From Saccharina japonica (Eukaryota > Sar > Phaeophyceae > Laminariales > Laminariaceae), in contig MEHQ01001352.1 in assembly GCA_008828725.1 (NCBI GenBank), positions 2,489 through 66,488 on the forward strand: a stretch of DNA of 64,000 nucleotides. Direction: 5' to 3'. Shown here piece by piece: positions 43,831 to 56,130 of this stretch. The position numbers and the translations under genes were made by a program. Each line of letters opens with the position of its first letter. Positions within the stretch are counted from its first letter, which is position 1. Under the pieces are notes generated by a model. That model worked only from the letters and a program-made list of their open reading frames with translations. It ran no database searches and was not told the origin of the DNA.

Positions 43831-44922
43831 TAAACGGCAGCAGATTAACACTTTTTAGAAAAACTCTTTCAAGAAAGTCATTCCTCCGAAAGTAACCATC
43901 TTTGTTTTGCCGCGGCATGCAATTCCCCCAATACAACGTAACATTTTAAAGACATAGCAGGTAAGCCTAAGCGCGCTGAAGGTCTGGTTTGCGTTTTGAT
44001 GTTTTTTGTTTTGAAAATTCGGTTCATAGAAATGGCGGCAGTCTTTATAAAATCGACAGAACATGACGAGTACATCACGCTGGAACACGTTTTTTTTTTA
44101 AGGAAACGCTTTTTAAACAATCAATCCCCAGAAAGCAACGCCATGCCTGTTTTTTTTCGGCCATGAAATATCCCCGACCCCACCCCCATGCTCTCGCCAT
44201 GCCCCCCCGCCTCTCTCAGAGATTTATAGATCAACCGTCGTTACCACCGAAGAAAAGTGTGAAGTGAAGTGAAGGTGTTGTCGGGCGGTTGGACGTCATG
44301 GCACATCTCTTGACGAACGTCTGCAGAAGTTTCTCCAAATCTCCCCGTTGCTCCCCCCCCCCCACCCATGTATTTTATCACGTACCCCGAGGACCAGGGC
44401 ACGTTTCCCCCTGATTCCTCCCTCCCCTCTCTCTCTCTCTGGTGCTCGGGTAAGGTCTTAAAAACCCAAACGGGCCGAGCCGTGGACGGAGTAGCAGACG
44501 CGACGACCTGGAGTTTTGTTTCGCATCGGTTGTGGGTGTTCGCCGTGTACTATATTTGTCGATCGCCGTGGCTCCGTCATCGTGCGAGAGCATCTTGATA
44601 AAACCACTAATCCTCCTACCCTTCCCCGCCGCCTCCGCCCCCCCCCTTCCCCCTCGTGCTCGGTTGACCTCCTTCCGCCCCTCCTCGTCCCCGCTTGTTC
44701 TCTTTACTCCGCCCCCCCCCCCCCTATGCTCGTGTTTTTTGTTGCCGTCCGTTTTTTTGTCCGCCCCTCACCTTTTCGCTTTGGTTCGCGCTGACACTGT
44801 CACTGCCACTACCACTACCACCACCGCTCGATGATGCACTAACGCACTATGCCGCGGGTCGACCATGACGCGCTTTCCAGGAGTGAACCGACGTATGATG
44901 CCATGATAGCAGAGAGGGTTTT

Positions 44923-45446
44923 GACGAGAGGGCAGGAAGGATAATCGCCGTCTTCCTGGAGACACTCCCGAAAGCACTCAGCGGCAGGTCAGCATTCCAG
45001 CAGCCCCGTCAGCGTTCGACGGCCAATCCCGATCCGGCGGCAAGCCAACAGCATTCAGGAGCAGCTCGTCATCATCAGCAGCCCACCAAGTATCCACAAG
45101 TAGTTCGCCAGCAGTAGCCCACCATTATCCAGCAGTAGCCCACCAGTATCCAGCCGGAGCCCGGCAATATCGAGAAGGAACCCACGAGCAGTTCGCCAGT
45201 ATGTACCAGCAGCAGTTCAAGCAGCAAAAGCAACAGCAACAACAGCAGCAGCATCAGCAACAGCAAAAGGAACAACAGCAACAGCAGCAGCAGGAGTATC
45301 CGGCAGCAGCTCGCCCGCATCCAGCAGGAGTCCAGCCGCAGCTTCTCAGCATCCGGCAGCTGCTGTCATCAACCAACAATGCTGCAGTCAGCAACAAGCG
45401 TGTTGATATTGCAGGGGAGGAGGAAAAAACAGAGGCGCGCATATAA
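44923..45446 (+). CDS. Possible coding exon, Ser/Pro then Gln-rich protein
   Basis: An open frame of about 174 codons from a stop near 44920 to TAA at 45444-45446. Reads GDTPESTQRQVSIPAAPSAF, then 7-residue repeats (YPAVAHH, YPAVAHQ, YPAGARQ), EGTHEQFASMYQQQFKQQKQ, poly-Gln, and a non-repetitive end (LLSIRQLLSSTNNAAVSNKR). The composition resembles SF1-type coding tails more than the surrounding DNA. The 5' boundary is unknown. It could be a last exon of another gene or a chance frame in repeats. Confidence 0.35.
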
Positions 45447-45639
45447 TTATATAACATGTCCCGAGTGTACTTTGGTTCAGATCATCGTGAACCTAGTTGA
45501 TTGCTTCGTATACTGGTAGGGTTTTTGTTTTGTGCCTCGTGTACTTTCCGAATACTGTTCACTACCCACGCGGGAGAAATGGTCTTTGCACAAAAGATAA
45601 CGTGGCGTGTGAGTTCGGGTTGTATGGAACAGTATCCCC

Positions 45640-46965
45640 CTCCCTACACTGATTGGGTTGGGGTTCGGGTAAGGCAAGAAACGCATTGCACGTTGCCGTG
45701 CACGCGCTGGGCTCTTGCGATATTTGGTTTTATTATTTTTAGTACGTACAATGAACGCGTTGGTTGCCTACCCGTGTGTGCGCGTACGTTATGGCGTCTC
45801 TGGGGGGAGCACTCACTCGGGTGCGACAATAAAGCCTTCCGTGTTGTTGTACACGCGTTGGTCTGTGACGGGAAATAATGCCCATTTTGGGTCAAAATAC
45901 AAGAAATAAAAAGTAGTGCGCCTTTTTTTGGCAGTTGTTGGTTTCTGGCGAGAATGCATTGCTCATTTTGGGTGCTATTATACTATTGGTTTTACGTACC
46001 CATTTGTTGTGCACTTGTTGGTCAACTGGCGAGAGATGGTCACTTGGTTGCGGAAAGGTACTATTAATACTAGAGCATTCCCCACGGACGGAGACTCGAT
46101 TCCTACTTGATCTAGATCTTTCAGAGCAGATGATCCGTATGATCCGTATGTTATGTATGATCTGTATGATCTGTATGATCTGTATGATCTGTAGGATCTA
46201 GCTCATGTTGCCGGATGGGAGCCGTAGATCCTTCATGATCTAGGACATGTTCCCTGGGGTGGATCTGTACTACGCAGATCCTGCACAACATATCATATTG
46301 GCGGGTTAGGATATAGATACTCTAGATCATGATCTGCCGGACATATGTGTCTAGTATTCCGTGCTGTGGTGCCAGGTGTTGATTTTCTGGCGGGAATTGC
46401 TCATTTTGGGGATTTGGGTATACAAGACGAGGGAGGTACGAGTATGTTATTGCACATCGTTGTGCGCATCTTGGTCTGCGACGGGAATAGTTGACGTCAT
46501 TTTATTTGGCGGGGTGATACTCGTTTCGGTGCGGCAGGGACAATGCTGATACTCGCAAGCTGTAGTGCGCGTGTTGGGGTCTCTGACGGAGGGACTCACG
46601 TTAGACAAGATAAGTAGTACAGTAGTACAGTAGTGGCCTCTCTATAGTGCCGGTATGCTCCAGCCAGCGTCGTTGCTCAGTTGGGAGCGGTCAGAAATGT
46701 ACTCTAAAAATATTGCGTTTTTTTTTTTTTTTAGTTGCCGATCACTTGTGGCGGAGATTTGCTCAGAAATGCGCTGTTGCACGTTGTTTCGCCAGGGGTT
46801 TGTTGCTTTCTGGCGGGAATTGTGCTACTACTGCCTCTTGACACGCTTTGCACGTGCTGGCTGGCTTTTGCTTTCCCACCTGGGTGCGACAATATGTATT
46901 GTTTCTGCGCGTTTTGTGCCTGTCGGTTGGGTTTGCTTCTTTGTGTGCTTGCATGTATGCTCGTA
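45640..46965 (+). repeat. Degenerate roughly 115-bp satellite with family Q insertion
   Basis: Recurring phrases 'gcgacaata', 'gttgtgcac.(t/c)gttggt', 'tggcg(a/g)gaattg' and 'gctcattttgggt' at about 45810, 45950, 46350-46500 and 46750-46900. An inverted Q copy (46095-46340) with (tgatctgta)n interrupts it. Confidence 0.6.
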
Positions 46966-47179
46966 TGCTTGTATGCGCGACTTGAGGTAGTAGTAGCGGG
47001 TGCGCCGTGCTTGCACCACAACTCGTACGCAGAGAAGTCGGCCTCTTGCCTGTCTATCTGTCTGTCGGTTTTTTTTTTTTTTCGCTTTCAAGCGTACTAT
47101 CGCTACGCGCGCCCTCCTAGCCGTTTGACTGCTGAAAACCTGATCCAACTCGAGTTCCTGAACAGTTCACGCATGTGAC

Positions 47180-47315
47180 AGGTTATGCAGTCCTGCTTCA
47201 GCTCAAGATATTCCAGGGCAGACATATTATTCGAGATCTGACGATGAAGCGTCTATAACGGTGGGAGCCGCATGATCTGCACGACGTTGGGCATGTTTCC
47301 TGGTTGGATATGGCT
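47180..47315 (-). repeat. Family Q remnant
   Basis: 'ggtgggagccgcatgatctg', 'gggcatgtttcctggttgga'. 47315-48550 holds no supported gene; short ORFs there lie in repeats around a C-run (47540-47554). Confidence 0.5.
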
Positions 47316-48555
47316 GAGAGTGTATTGCTTAGGGTTTCCGTCGGCACTAAGTATCAAGACCACTACCATTAGAGGCGGACATAGGCGAGGGCGAGGCTTT
47401 GAGGCGGGTAGCTCGAGGACGATTTGTTTAGGACCCCCGGAACATCACACCAACCAGCCCTTGCCCAACAAAAGCTCTATGCCATACAGTACGAACCTGA
47501 CATCTGGGCTGTCTTTCCACTTCACCTCAAACCACCCATTACCCCCCCCCCCCCAATAGCAGCAGCAGGTTGCAATGGTCGTTCATCGTACAACAGTAGT
47601 AGTACGACGATCCGGCCCCACGGATGTCCGACGACCGGAGGGCGAGCGATCTTCCTGGGACAGAGGAGTGACGCTTGGCCCCGACGGAATCGGAATCGGA
47701 AGCGAGGCGGGCCCGGAAGATACGGCGGGCGAGGGGTCTCCATGGGACAGAGAGGAGGGCCGTCGATTGTCCCCCCTCGCATGACTGACTGCCGTGGCGC
47801 TCAGGGCACACACACACAAAATGTAGCGATAAAATAGCATTCGCACCGGTACGAGTTCTTGTACATACCTCGTGCGCTAAATATGGCAGTCTCTTCGTCG
47901 TTCGATGTTATTAATAGTTTCTTCGCTGATCGGACATAAATATCATCGCGTAGTTGTTGCATTCGGAACCGATGCTATTGCAGCTACTGCACTCTTCTGA
48001 TAACCGTTTTGCAGACCCGGACAGGGGATACCCAAAACCAAGTAAAGTAAAAAAAAAATATATGTTTGCTTGTTTGTTCATTCTGAGTGTGTAGGTTTCT
48101 CATGTTGGCCTGCTCGAATTTCGATTTTTGTGGTCTGCTTCGCTTCATGTTTGCCTCTTGTTTGTCCCCAACAGCATCGAATTGAAATTCCCTCGGTTTA
48201 TCTAGGGTTTCTTCTGGCTAAAATGAAAAGTTGTCCGCCCGTCCGTCCTCTCCCCCTTCCATTGGCTGCAAGATGATGTCGCCCCCCCCCAAAACAAAAA
48301 GTCTCCTAACGGTTGGCGCCCATACCGCATGCGGCGGAAATCGATAGCCCTCAAGAAGACGCTGGGCATGAGCCAAGCACCAAATTCCTGGGGTGTCTTG
48401 TGTGACGAACTCTCAGACGAGCAGGCAGCTATTAACAGCACTCAAAGCACCATCACCCCACCAGCTGAGCAGCAGGAACAGGATAAACCTGTTGCTCGCA
48501 CAGGCTTGCTGCTCGTGGTGGTTTGGGGTCGTGCTGGTGCTGTGGTGGTGGTGAT

Positions 48556-48831
48556 GGTGGCACAATCACAAACTACGACGTACCGTCCTCAAGGCAAACA
48601 CATACTGTAACCAGGAGCGGATTGTGTGGTTTAGATTGCCTATTTTTCCATGAGAGTGCTCGACAAAACAAGCACTCCCTCCGGACAAAGAGCAGGGTGC
48701 CCCAGCCGTTGGTCGCAAAGGGCGGATCTCGGTGGACTGTAGGAATTTGGTTGTGCCTGTCTGCACCGTAGCTTGCCCACCCCAAGTCGACACGAGCGCT
48801 CCTAGGTCCACAAGGAGAGTGGGACAACCCC
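48556..48831 (+). repeat. Repeat X, left copy
   Basis: 'ggtggcacaatcacaaacta' to 'aaggagagtgggacaaccc'. Nearly identical to 52049-52322 in the same orientation, so the element between is bracketed by direct repeats. Confidence 0.85.
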
Positions 48832-51800
48832 CAGATGACGGCACCTCCTAGAGACAACCAGGAAAGCTAAGAGCCGAGGCTATCCAGAGAGATCCATCCT
48901 AGAGACGACCAGGAAAGCTAAGAGCCGAGGCTATCCAGAGAGATCCACATGGAAGAGTAAAGGCTATGATCCTACGAGTAGAGAAGGCTACAGCAGTAAT
49001 TCCTCCGCATACACATGCGTTACTCACGAACCGAAACATACGATGTACAAGGGCAGTACTACTGAACATTGACTCATATTGGCTATGTGCTAATATTTCC
49101 ATAACAGCTTTACCCGCTAAATGCCCGCCGAACTGTATTTATCTAAGCCTCGACAAACGCGTCATTCTTTCATACGGGTTTTCCACTTTTGGGAATGTTG
49201 TGTGGCTCAGAACATTCCTATGTGCTTACGTAATTCCTAAAAGGGTAAGTCTGCGGGATTTCCGACTTTTTGGAATGTTCTGATGGCTCAGAACCTTCTC
49301 ATAGGCTTACGAAGCCTACATGCTATTGTCTATCTACCAAGGGAGCTTCAGAACACACGGATATTCTTTATGGTGCCACAAGGCTTTTTACCTATATGAT
49401 TATCTCTCAACCATTCTGTAGCCCTAAGGCACCACATCACAAAACTCTATTTTCCATCTGATAATGTATGCGCCGCTCTTATCGCAACAATACCATCCGC
49501 TGCCAACTGTCAATCAACAACACCTAAATACCTGACAAAAATACGCCAAGAATGCAATCCCCCTTATGAATGCCTTTGCCGACGCCTAACTGGCGTACCA
49601 CCCATCAAATCTAAGACCCAGATATACACACGTGTCCACACGAGCTTGCGAAGGTAGCCGCCCCAAAGGCCGATACGTAGCACCTTCGCACGGTAGCCTG
49701 CAATATAGCATAGCAACTTCAGTTTTCACGCTTTCATACAAGCTGGTAAAAGCAAAAGAAAACGGAAACGATGCCCCCCCCACTGCTGCCAACCGGGGCC
49801 ATAACCCATACGCCACCACGTCACAGGCGTAGCGCAGCCCCGACCCCGCGCCCCGCCCCGCTACCAAAGACCGCTTGCGTGCCAAGGATGTCTCGCAGAC
49901 TCCGGCATAGTGTACAAAAAGGGGTAAATATTGCTTACTGCACAAGACAGGAAGAGAGTACTACTGCTGCACTACTAGACAGTAGTATTCGAGCTCTACG
50001 ACTGACTGCGGACGAATTGGAGCAGATTATACACGGGTCGTCATTTCAGAAAGGTACGTTTTTTTCAGGGAAATTCCAGATACGTTTTTTTCGTAGAATT
50101 ACAAAAATACTGAACAGCCCAGAATGAAGATACGTACATAACCGAAGGTATTTTTCCCCACCGCTCGATTCGACGAAGGGGAGGCTTGTTCGGTAACACA
50201 AACATATGGCGCTCCCAGATGACGGCACCTCCTAGAGACAACCAGGAAAGCTAAGAGCCGAGGCTATCCAGAGAGATCCATCCTAGAGACGACCAGGAAA
50301 GCTAAGAGCCGAGGCTATCCAGAGAGATCCACATGGAAGAGTAAAGGCTATGATCCTACGAGTAGAGAAGGCTACAGCAGTAATTCCTCCGCATACATAT
50401 GCGTTACTCACGAACCGAAACATACGATGTACAAGGGCAGTACTACTGAACATTGACTCATATTGGCTATGTGCTAATATTTCCATAACAGCTTTACCCG
50501 CTAAATGCCCGCCGAACTGTATTTATCTAAGCCTCGACAAACGCGTCATTCTTTCATACGGGTTTTCCACTTTTGGGAATGTTGTGTGGCTCAGAACATT
50601 CCTATGTGCTTACGTAATTCCTAAAAGGGTAAGTCTGCGGGATTTCCGACTTTTTGGAATGTTCTGATGGCTCAGAACCTTCTCATAGGCTTACGAAGCC
50701 TACATGCTATTGTCTATCTACCAAGGGAGCTTCAGAACACACGGATATTCTTTATGGTGCCACAAGGCTTTTTACCTATATGATTATCTCTCAACCATTC
50801 TGTAGCCCTAAGGCACCACATCACAAAACTCTATTTTCCATCTGATAATGTATGCGCCGCTCTTATCGCAACAATACCATCCGCTGCCAACTGTCAATCA
50901 ACAACACCTAAATACCTGACAAAAATACGCCAAGAATGCAATCCCCTTATGAATGCCTTTGCCGACGCCTAACTGGCGTACCACCCATCAAATCTAAGAC
51001 CCAGATATACACACGTGTCCACACGAGCTTGCGAAGGTAGCCGCCCCAAAGGCCGATACGTAGCACCTTCGCACGGTAGCCTGCAATATAGCATAGCAAC
51101 TTCAGTTTTCACGCTTTCATACAAGCTGGTAAAAGCAAAAGAAAACGGAAACGATGCCCCCCCCACTGCTGCCAACCGGGGCCATAACCCATACGCCACC
51201 ACGTCACAGGCGTAGCGCAGCCCCGACCCCGCGCCCCGCCCCGCTACCAAAGACCGCTTGCGTGCCAAGGATGTCTCGCAGACTCCGGCATAGTGTACAA
51301 AAAGGGGTAAATATTGCTTACTGCACAAGACAGGAAGAGAGTACTACTGCTGCACTACTAGACAGTAGTATTCGAGCTCTACGACTGACTGCGGACGAAT
51401 TGGAGCAGATTATACACGGGTCGTCATTTCAGAAAGGTACGTTTTTTTCAGGAAATTCCAGATACGTTTTTTTCGTAGAATTACAAAAATACTGAACAGC
51501 CCAGAATGAAGATACGTACATAACCGAAGGTATTTTTCCCCACCGCTCGATTCGACGAAGGGGAGGCTTGTTCGGTAACACAAACATATGGCGCTCATGA
51601 GTCAATGTTCAGTAATACTGCTCTTGTACATTGTATGTTTCGGTTCGTGAGTAACGCATATGTATGCGGAGGAATTACTGCTGTAGCCTTCTCTACTCGT
51701 AGGATCGTATCCTTTACTCTTCCATGTGGATCTCTCTGGCTAGCCTCGGCTCTTAGCTTTCCTGGTCGTCTCTAGGATGGCTCTCTCTGGATAGCCTCGG

Positions 51801-51843
51801 CTCTTAGCTTTCCTGGTTGTCTCTAGGAGGTGCCGTCATCTGG
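48831..51843. mobile_element. 3-kb element with 247-bp inverted ends and a duplicated body
   Basis: The left end (48831-49077, starting CCAGATGACGGCACC) is the inverse of the right end (51597-51843). Between them the unit 48831-50214 (1,384 bp, including the left end) is repeated as 50215-51596 (1,382 bp) with only a few differences. The ends themselves contain a 53-bp internal duplication ('gaccaggaaagctaagagcc'). No transposase-like protein was seen; ORFs of 63-119 codons repeat with the unit. No clear target duplication flanks it. Confidence 0.85.
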
Positions 51844-52048
51844 ACTTCTGCGTTCTCTCTCTGTGGATCTGTGTGTGCTGTGTTGGCCACCTAAGCGCCA
51901 GTGTTCAACATATCTTCATATCTCTACCGCACCAAGCAGTCCATCTGCTTCTGGTCCACGACCACTCACGGTGCCAACCATCTCGACTAGCGTCGAGAGG
52001 CACAGCCTTGTGCACTTGCCAGGGTATCACCAACGATAATCCATAATA
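51844..52048 (+). repeat. Repeat Y, copy 1
   Basis: 'acttctgcgttctctctctg' to 'caacgataatccataata'; a near-identical copy stands alone at 54845-55048. It connects the 3-kb element to the right X copy. Confidence 0.85.
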
Positions 52049-52322
52049 GGTGGCACAATCACAAACTACGACGTACCGTCCTCAAGGAAAACACATACTG
52101 TAACCAGGAGCGGATTGTGTGGTTTAGATTGCCTATTTTTCCATGAGAGTGCTCGACAAAACAAGCACTCCCTCCGGACAAAGAGCAGGGTGCCCCAGCC
52201 GTTGGTCGCAAAGGGCGGATCTCGGTGGACTGTAGGAATTTGGTTGTGCCTGTCTGCACCGTAGCTTGCCCACCCCAAGTCGACACGAGCGCTCCTAGGT
52301 CCACAAGGAGAGTGGGACAACC
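52049..52322 (+). repeat. Repeat X, right copy
   Basis: Same sequence as 48556-48831, differing by about one base before running into a C-run. Confidence 0.85.
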
Positions 52323-53084
52323 CCCCCCCCCATAAAGTGACAGATTGTTCGAAATGCGTACCATACGGGCTTACGATAATGTTATGGTTACCCCTCTCCC
52401 CTTTTTGCGGGTTTTACGATTTGTAGCAAGCATCGATCATACCAGGCATGCGCTATCGTCTTCCTGGGAGATTAATCTATCGCCCCTTCGATCAGAAGGC
52501 ATACATTATTTGTCTTTTTCGCGGCACGTGTCGCGGCGCGTCGCGGCAACTGTCGCGGCATGTCGCGGCCCGTGTCGCGGCGTGTATCGTGGGAAGTGTC
52601 GCGACGTTTGCCTCGGCAAGTATCGCGGCGCGTGTCACGGCGCGTGTCGCGGCATGTGTCGCGACGCGTGCGAGTATCGCGGCAGGTGTCGCGACAGGTG
52701 TCGTGTCAAGTGTCGCGTCAAGTGTCGCGTCAAGTGTCGTGTCAAGTGTCGCGTCAAGTGTCGCGGCAAGTGTCACGGTAAGTGTCGCGGCAAGTGTCGC
52801 GGTAGGTGTCGCGGCAGGTGTCGCGGCAGGTGTCGCGGCAAGTGTCGCGGCAAGTGTCGCGGTAAGTGTAGCGACAAGTGTCGCGGCAAATGTCGCGGTA
52901 AATGTCGCGGCAGGTGTCGCGGCAAGTGTCGCGGTAAGTGTCGCGGCAGGTGTCCCGGCAGGTGTCCTGGCAAGTCGCAAACCAAGCTTCTTGGTTACGC
53001 CCGCGATAACTTGTACCTGGTACACTCTAAAAATTAGTGTATTAATTATATCGCATAATACAAAGCCCGGCTGGCCGCTCTCAG

Positions 53085-53200
53085 CAGGGGGGGGGGTGTA
53101 CTCATGTCGTGCACGGCCGTAGGCATATGACCATAGACCCTCGCATCCCTACAATGCCGGGACGGAGCACGTTGGGTTTTCACCAACCAGGCAGGGGGGA
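53085..53200 (-). repeat. Family P copy (inverted)
   Basis: 'tgtactcatgtcgtgcacgg', 'catatgaccatagaccctcg', 'catccctacaatgccgggac', 'gggttttcaccaaccagg'. Confidence 0.8.
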
Positions 53201-53254
53201 GATGTAATGTGCATCAAGGTTTGCATGCCAACTAAAACCACTCGTAAGTTCTCA

Positions 53255-53450
53255 ACGATGCTTACGAATCTGCACTTGATGCCTTTCTCGAAAGGAGTTG
53301 CTATCTGCGGGTCCATACCAAACACCAAGACCAACCATTCTCTATCCCAGTCCCCGGTACGGACAGGCCTCATTCTCTCTACCAATAAACCCTGTTTTGT
53401 TCGTTATTCCGTTGCGGAGGCCGTTACGTCTTCTACGTATAAAACTACCC
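53255..53450 (-). repeat. Repeat family S, copy 1
   Basis: The reverse complement shares 'gggtagttt', 'ggcctccgcaac', 'aacaaaacagggtttattgg', 'gagaatg', 'gggactggga' and 'ctttcgagaaaggcatcaag' with 55820-56045 and 58795-58990. Confidence 0.75.
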
Positions 53451-54844
53451 TAAGTTCTCAACGATGCTTACGAATTTCCAGTTACAGCGCAAATATTTTG
53501 GTTTAGCACACGTCGCGAAGGATACACATGTTTTACGATAATAATAACAGTGCAGTCTGTGTTGGCTATTAATACTGAGGCAATGTAGGAGGAATGCACA
53601 CGTTGTACTGATCATTCTCAAGCATCGAGGGGTTGTCGCAGTGTGGAGGTGTAAATATTCGGGCATTCCTTTTTTTTTTCACCCAATTCACTACAGTACC
53701 ATATTCGGGCATTTATACTTCAATAGGCGAGCAAAGGACAGCCAAGAAAGTCTTCTTCGGCAATTAAAGGCTGAGAGTGACTGTCACCTACGAAGATACA
53801 TACACCGAGGAAAGCTTCCTAACGCCAAAAGGTCTATGTATACTGTAGTAGTTAATAATATGTATATAGACTGCAGAGTATATCGCTGTACGTCAATCGT
53901 CGTCAGAAGTAGACTACTACTGTACTACTGTGGATAGTAATAAGGGAGTTATACGATTGACCTGTTGCTTTCTTTAGGAAACAAAGCACTCATTTTTCTA
54001 CTCATTTTCCTCTTACAATAGGATTGGTATGTTGTGGGTGGCGGGTCAAGGTTAGAGGTGGGCACGGTTAAAAAAACACCGGTTTCAACCGGTTTTTGGA
54101 AACCCAACATGCCAACAGCTGACCGCTGTTCAGTGCTGCATACTAATCCAGAGCTCTTATTTCCACATAAAATCATTTTTTTTTAATATAGGCGGGGTTT
54201 CGCGATACATGCCGCGACAGGTGTCGCGACACTTCTCGCGACACCTGCCGCGACGCTTACCGCGACACTTGCCGCGACACCTGCCGCGACACTTGCCGCG
54301 ACACTTACCGCGACACTTGCACGCGACACTACCGCGACACTTACCGCGACACTTGCGCGACACTTGCCGCGACACTACCGCGACACTTGCCGCGACACTT
54401 GCCGCGACCTTGCGCGACACTTCCGCGACACCTGCCGCGACACTTACCGCGACACTGACGCGACACCTGCCGCGACACCTGCCGCGACACTTGCCGCGAC
54501 ACTTGCCGCGACACTTGACGCGACACTGCCGCGACACTTGCGCGACACTTGACGCGACACTTGCGCGACACCGCGCGACACTTGAGCGCGCGCGCACTTA
54601 CGCGACACGTGCCGCGACACGCGCCACGAAAAAGTCAAATAATGTAGATCCCTGGATATATTCCGCAGCCCCTATTTAGGGGCGGTTGCAGCCTGCCGCT
54701 GGCTCTATTTCTTTTCCTGGTGCACGCAGCTGCACAGCCGGCTTGCAGTGTTTTTCGCAGTTCGGAGAGGCCCACCTTGCCAGCAGATCGGAGGACAGTG
54801 TGCCGGCCACAAGGGCTCAAATGGCGCCGGCATAGCATAGAGGG

Positions 54845-55048
54845 ACTTCTGCGTTCTCTCTCTGTGGATCTGTGTGTGCTGTGTTGGCCACCTAAGCGCC
54901 AGTGTTCAACATATCTTCACATCTCTACCGCACCAAGTAGTCCATCTGCTTCTGGTCCACGACCACTCACGGTGCCAACCATCTCGACTAGCGTCGAGAG
55001 GCACAGCCTTGTGCACTTGCCAGGGTATCACCAACGATAATCCATAAT
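54845..55048 (+). repeat. Repeat Y, solo copy
   Basis: Near-identical to 51844-52048, ending at 'caacgataatccataata'. This shows Y can move or be copied without X and the 3-kb element. Confidence 0.85.
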
Positions 55049-55820
55049 AAAAGCATCGTAACAACCCGACTAGCAGGCCATTAGAGAGAGAGCCTGAGAG
55101 CCTGCGCTAGCAGGCTCTCGCATCCCCCCTCGCTCACTCTCCATCTTCCCCTTCTCACTCTTCTTCCTGGTTGGTTCTATCTACCTTCTGGCTTTTAATA
55201 GGATCAAGAAGTCTCCTATATCGAAGAGAAACTTGCTTCCAAGCTCAACAACGTTCCGGTTTCCACACCCCTTCCATCGTATATCTCGGCACGATCTTCA
55301 CAGTATTCCTATTTGGGTATGCACAAATGCTCAGCATGCAGGAGGAGCAGCAGCGGCAGCAGTGCGGATAGTATACACCGACTTCCCACGGCATCGTACA
55401 TGCTTACTATACTACGGCGGTATCCCACGGTGTTTACTGTATCTCGCCGACTTCTCACGGTATCCTACCGAATTCCCACGGTATATATTCCGCCCGATGA
55501 ATTATTAACGGCTTTTCCCCGTGGCGTTTCACCGCATCTCACGGACCTTTCGTATATTTCGCACTGTACACTACTTACTGTACACGCGATCGTATATACT
55601 TACGGTAGCACCATACTTCTCCCCTCCTCCCTCAACGTCTAGCGTTAAAAAACAAAACTAGACTCTTAGGGAATCAGTTCGCGGCCTCTATCGCCCGACA
55701 ACGGCGTAGTCTATCGGGAAACATTACTTAGGGATCGTGTTTTCTGTTTTTGCGGTTGCCCAAGGGTTGCCTCGGTTTACCTACACGTAAAATAGCGTTA
55801 ACGAAAATCGGGTACAAAAA
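55049..55820. other. No gene; weak cccacggtat repeats
   Basis: Loose repeats of '(t)cccacggtat' and 'ctcacggtat' at 55383-55555. No supported coding feature. Confidence 0.45.
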
Positions 55821-56045
55821 GGGTAGTTTTGTACGTAGACGACATAACGGCCTCCGCAACCGGAGTAACGAACAAAAACAGGTTTTTTTATTAGAGAGAA
55901 TGGTGCCTGTCACTATCGGGGACTGGGTTAGAGTATGGTTGGTTTTGGTGATTTGTAGGGACCCGCAGGTAGTCACTGCTTTCGAGAAAGGCATCAAGTA
56001 CAGGTCAGCATCCTCACGTCGAGCGCAAGCAAGCACGAGGCCCTG
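55820..56045 (+). repeat. Repeat family S, copy 2
   Basis: 'gggtagttttgtacgtagac', 'cataacggcctccgcaaccg', 'aggtttttttattagagaga', 'gaaaggcatcaagtacaggt', 'gcgcaagcaagcacgagg'. Confidence 0.75.
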
Positions 56046-56130
56046 TACTAGACCGTGCAAGGGCACATTTATCACTCCCCATATTTTTTCGTCGAGCTCA
56101 TGAAACGAGGCGCCTTTACCACTCTTAACC

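Larger units (their letters stand above)
52502..54646. mobile_element. Foldback element with minisatellite inverted arms
   Basis: Ends are TA + CATTATTTG(T/A)CTTTTTCG, then arms made of a 10-bp tandem unit (tgtcgcggca): left arm about 52520-52985, right arm about 54195-54630 in the opposite orientation. Arms built of short tandem repeats are the hallmark of Foldback-type elements. The flanking TA on both sides fits a TA target. The interior carries an inverted P copy (53085-53200) and an inverted S copy (53255-53450). No transposase was seen. The Arg/Cys-rich ORFs are repeat artefacts. Confidence 0.8.

Noticed and set aside
52345..53122. Cys/Arg/Gly-rich ORFs of 224-230 codons
   Set aside because: Products of a 10-bp minisatellite, which keeps all frames open; they are arms of a foldback element, not genes.
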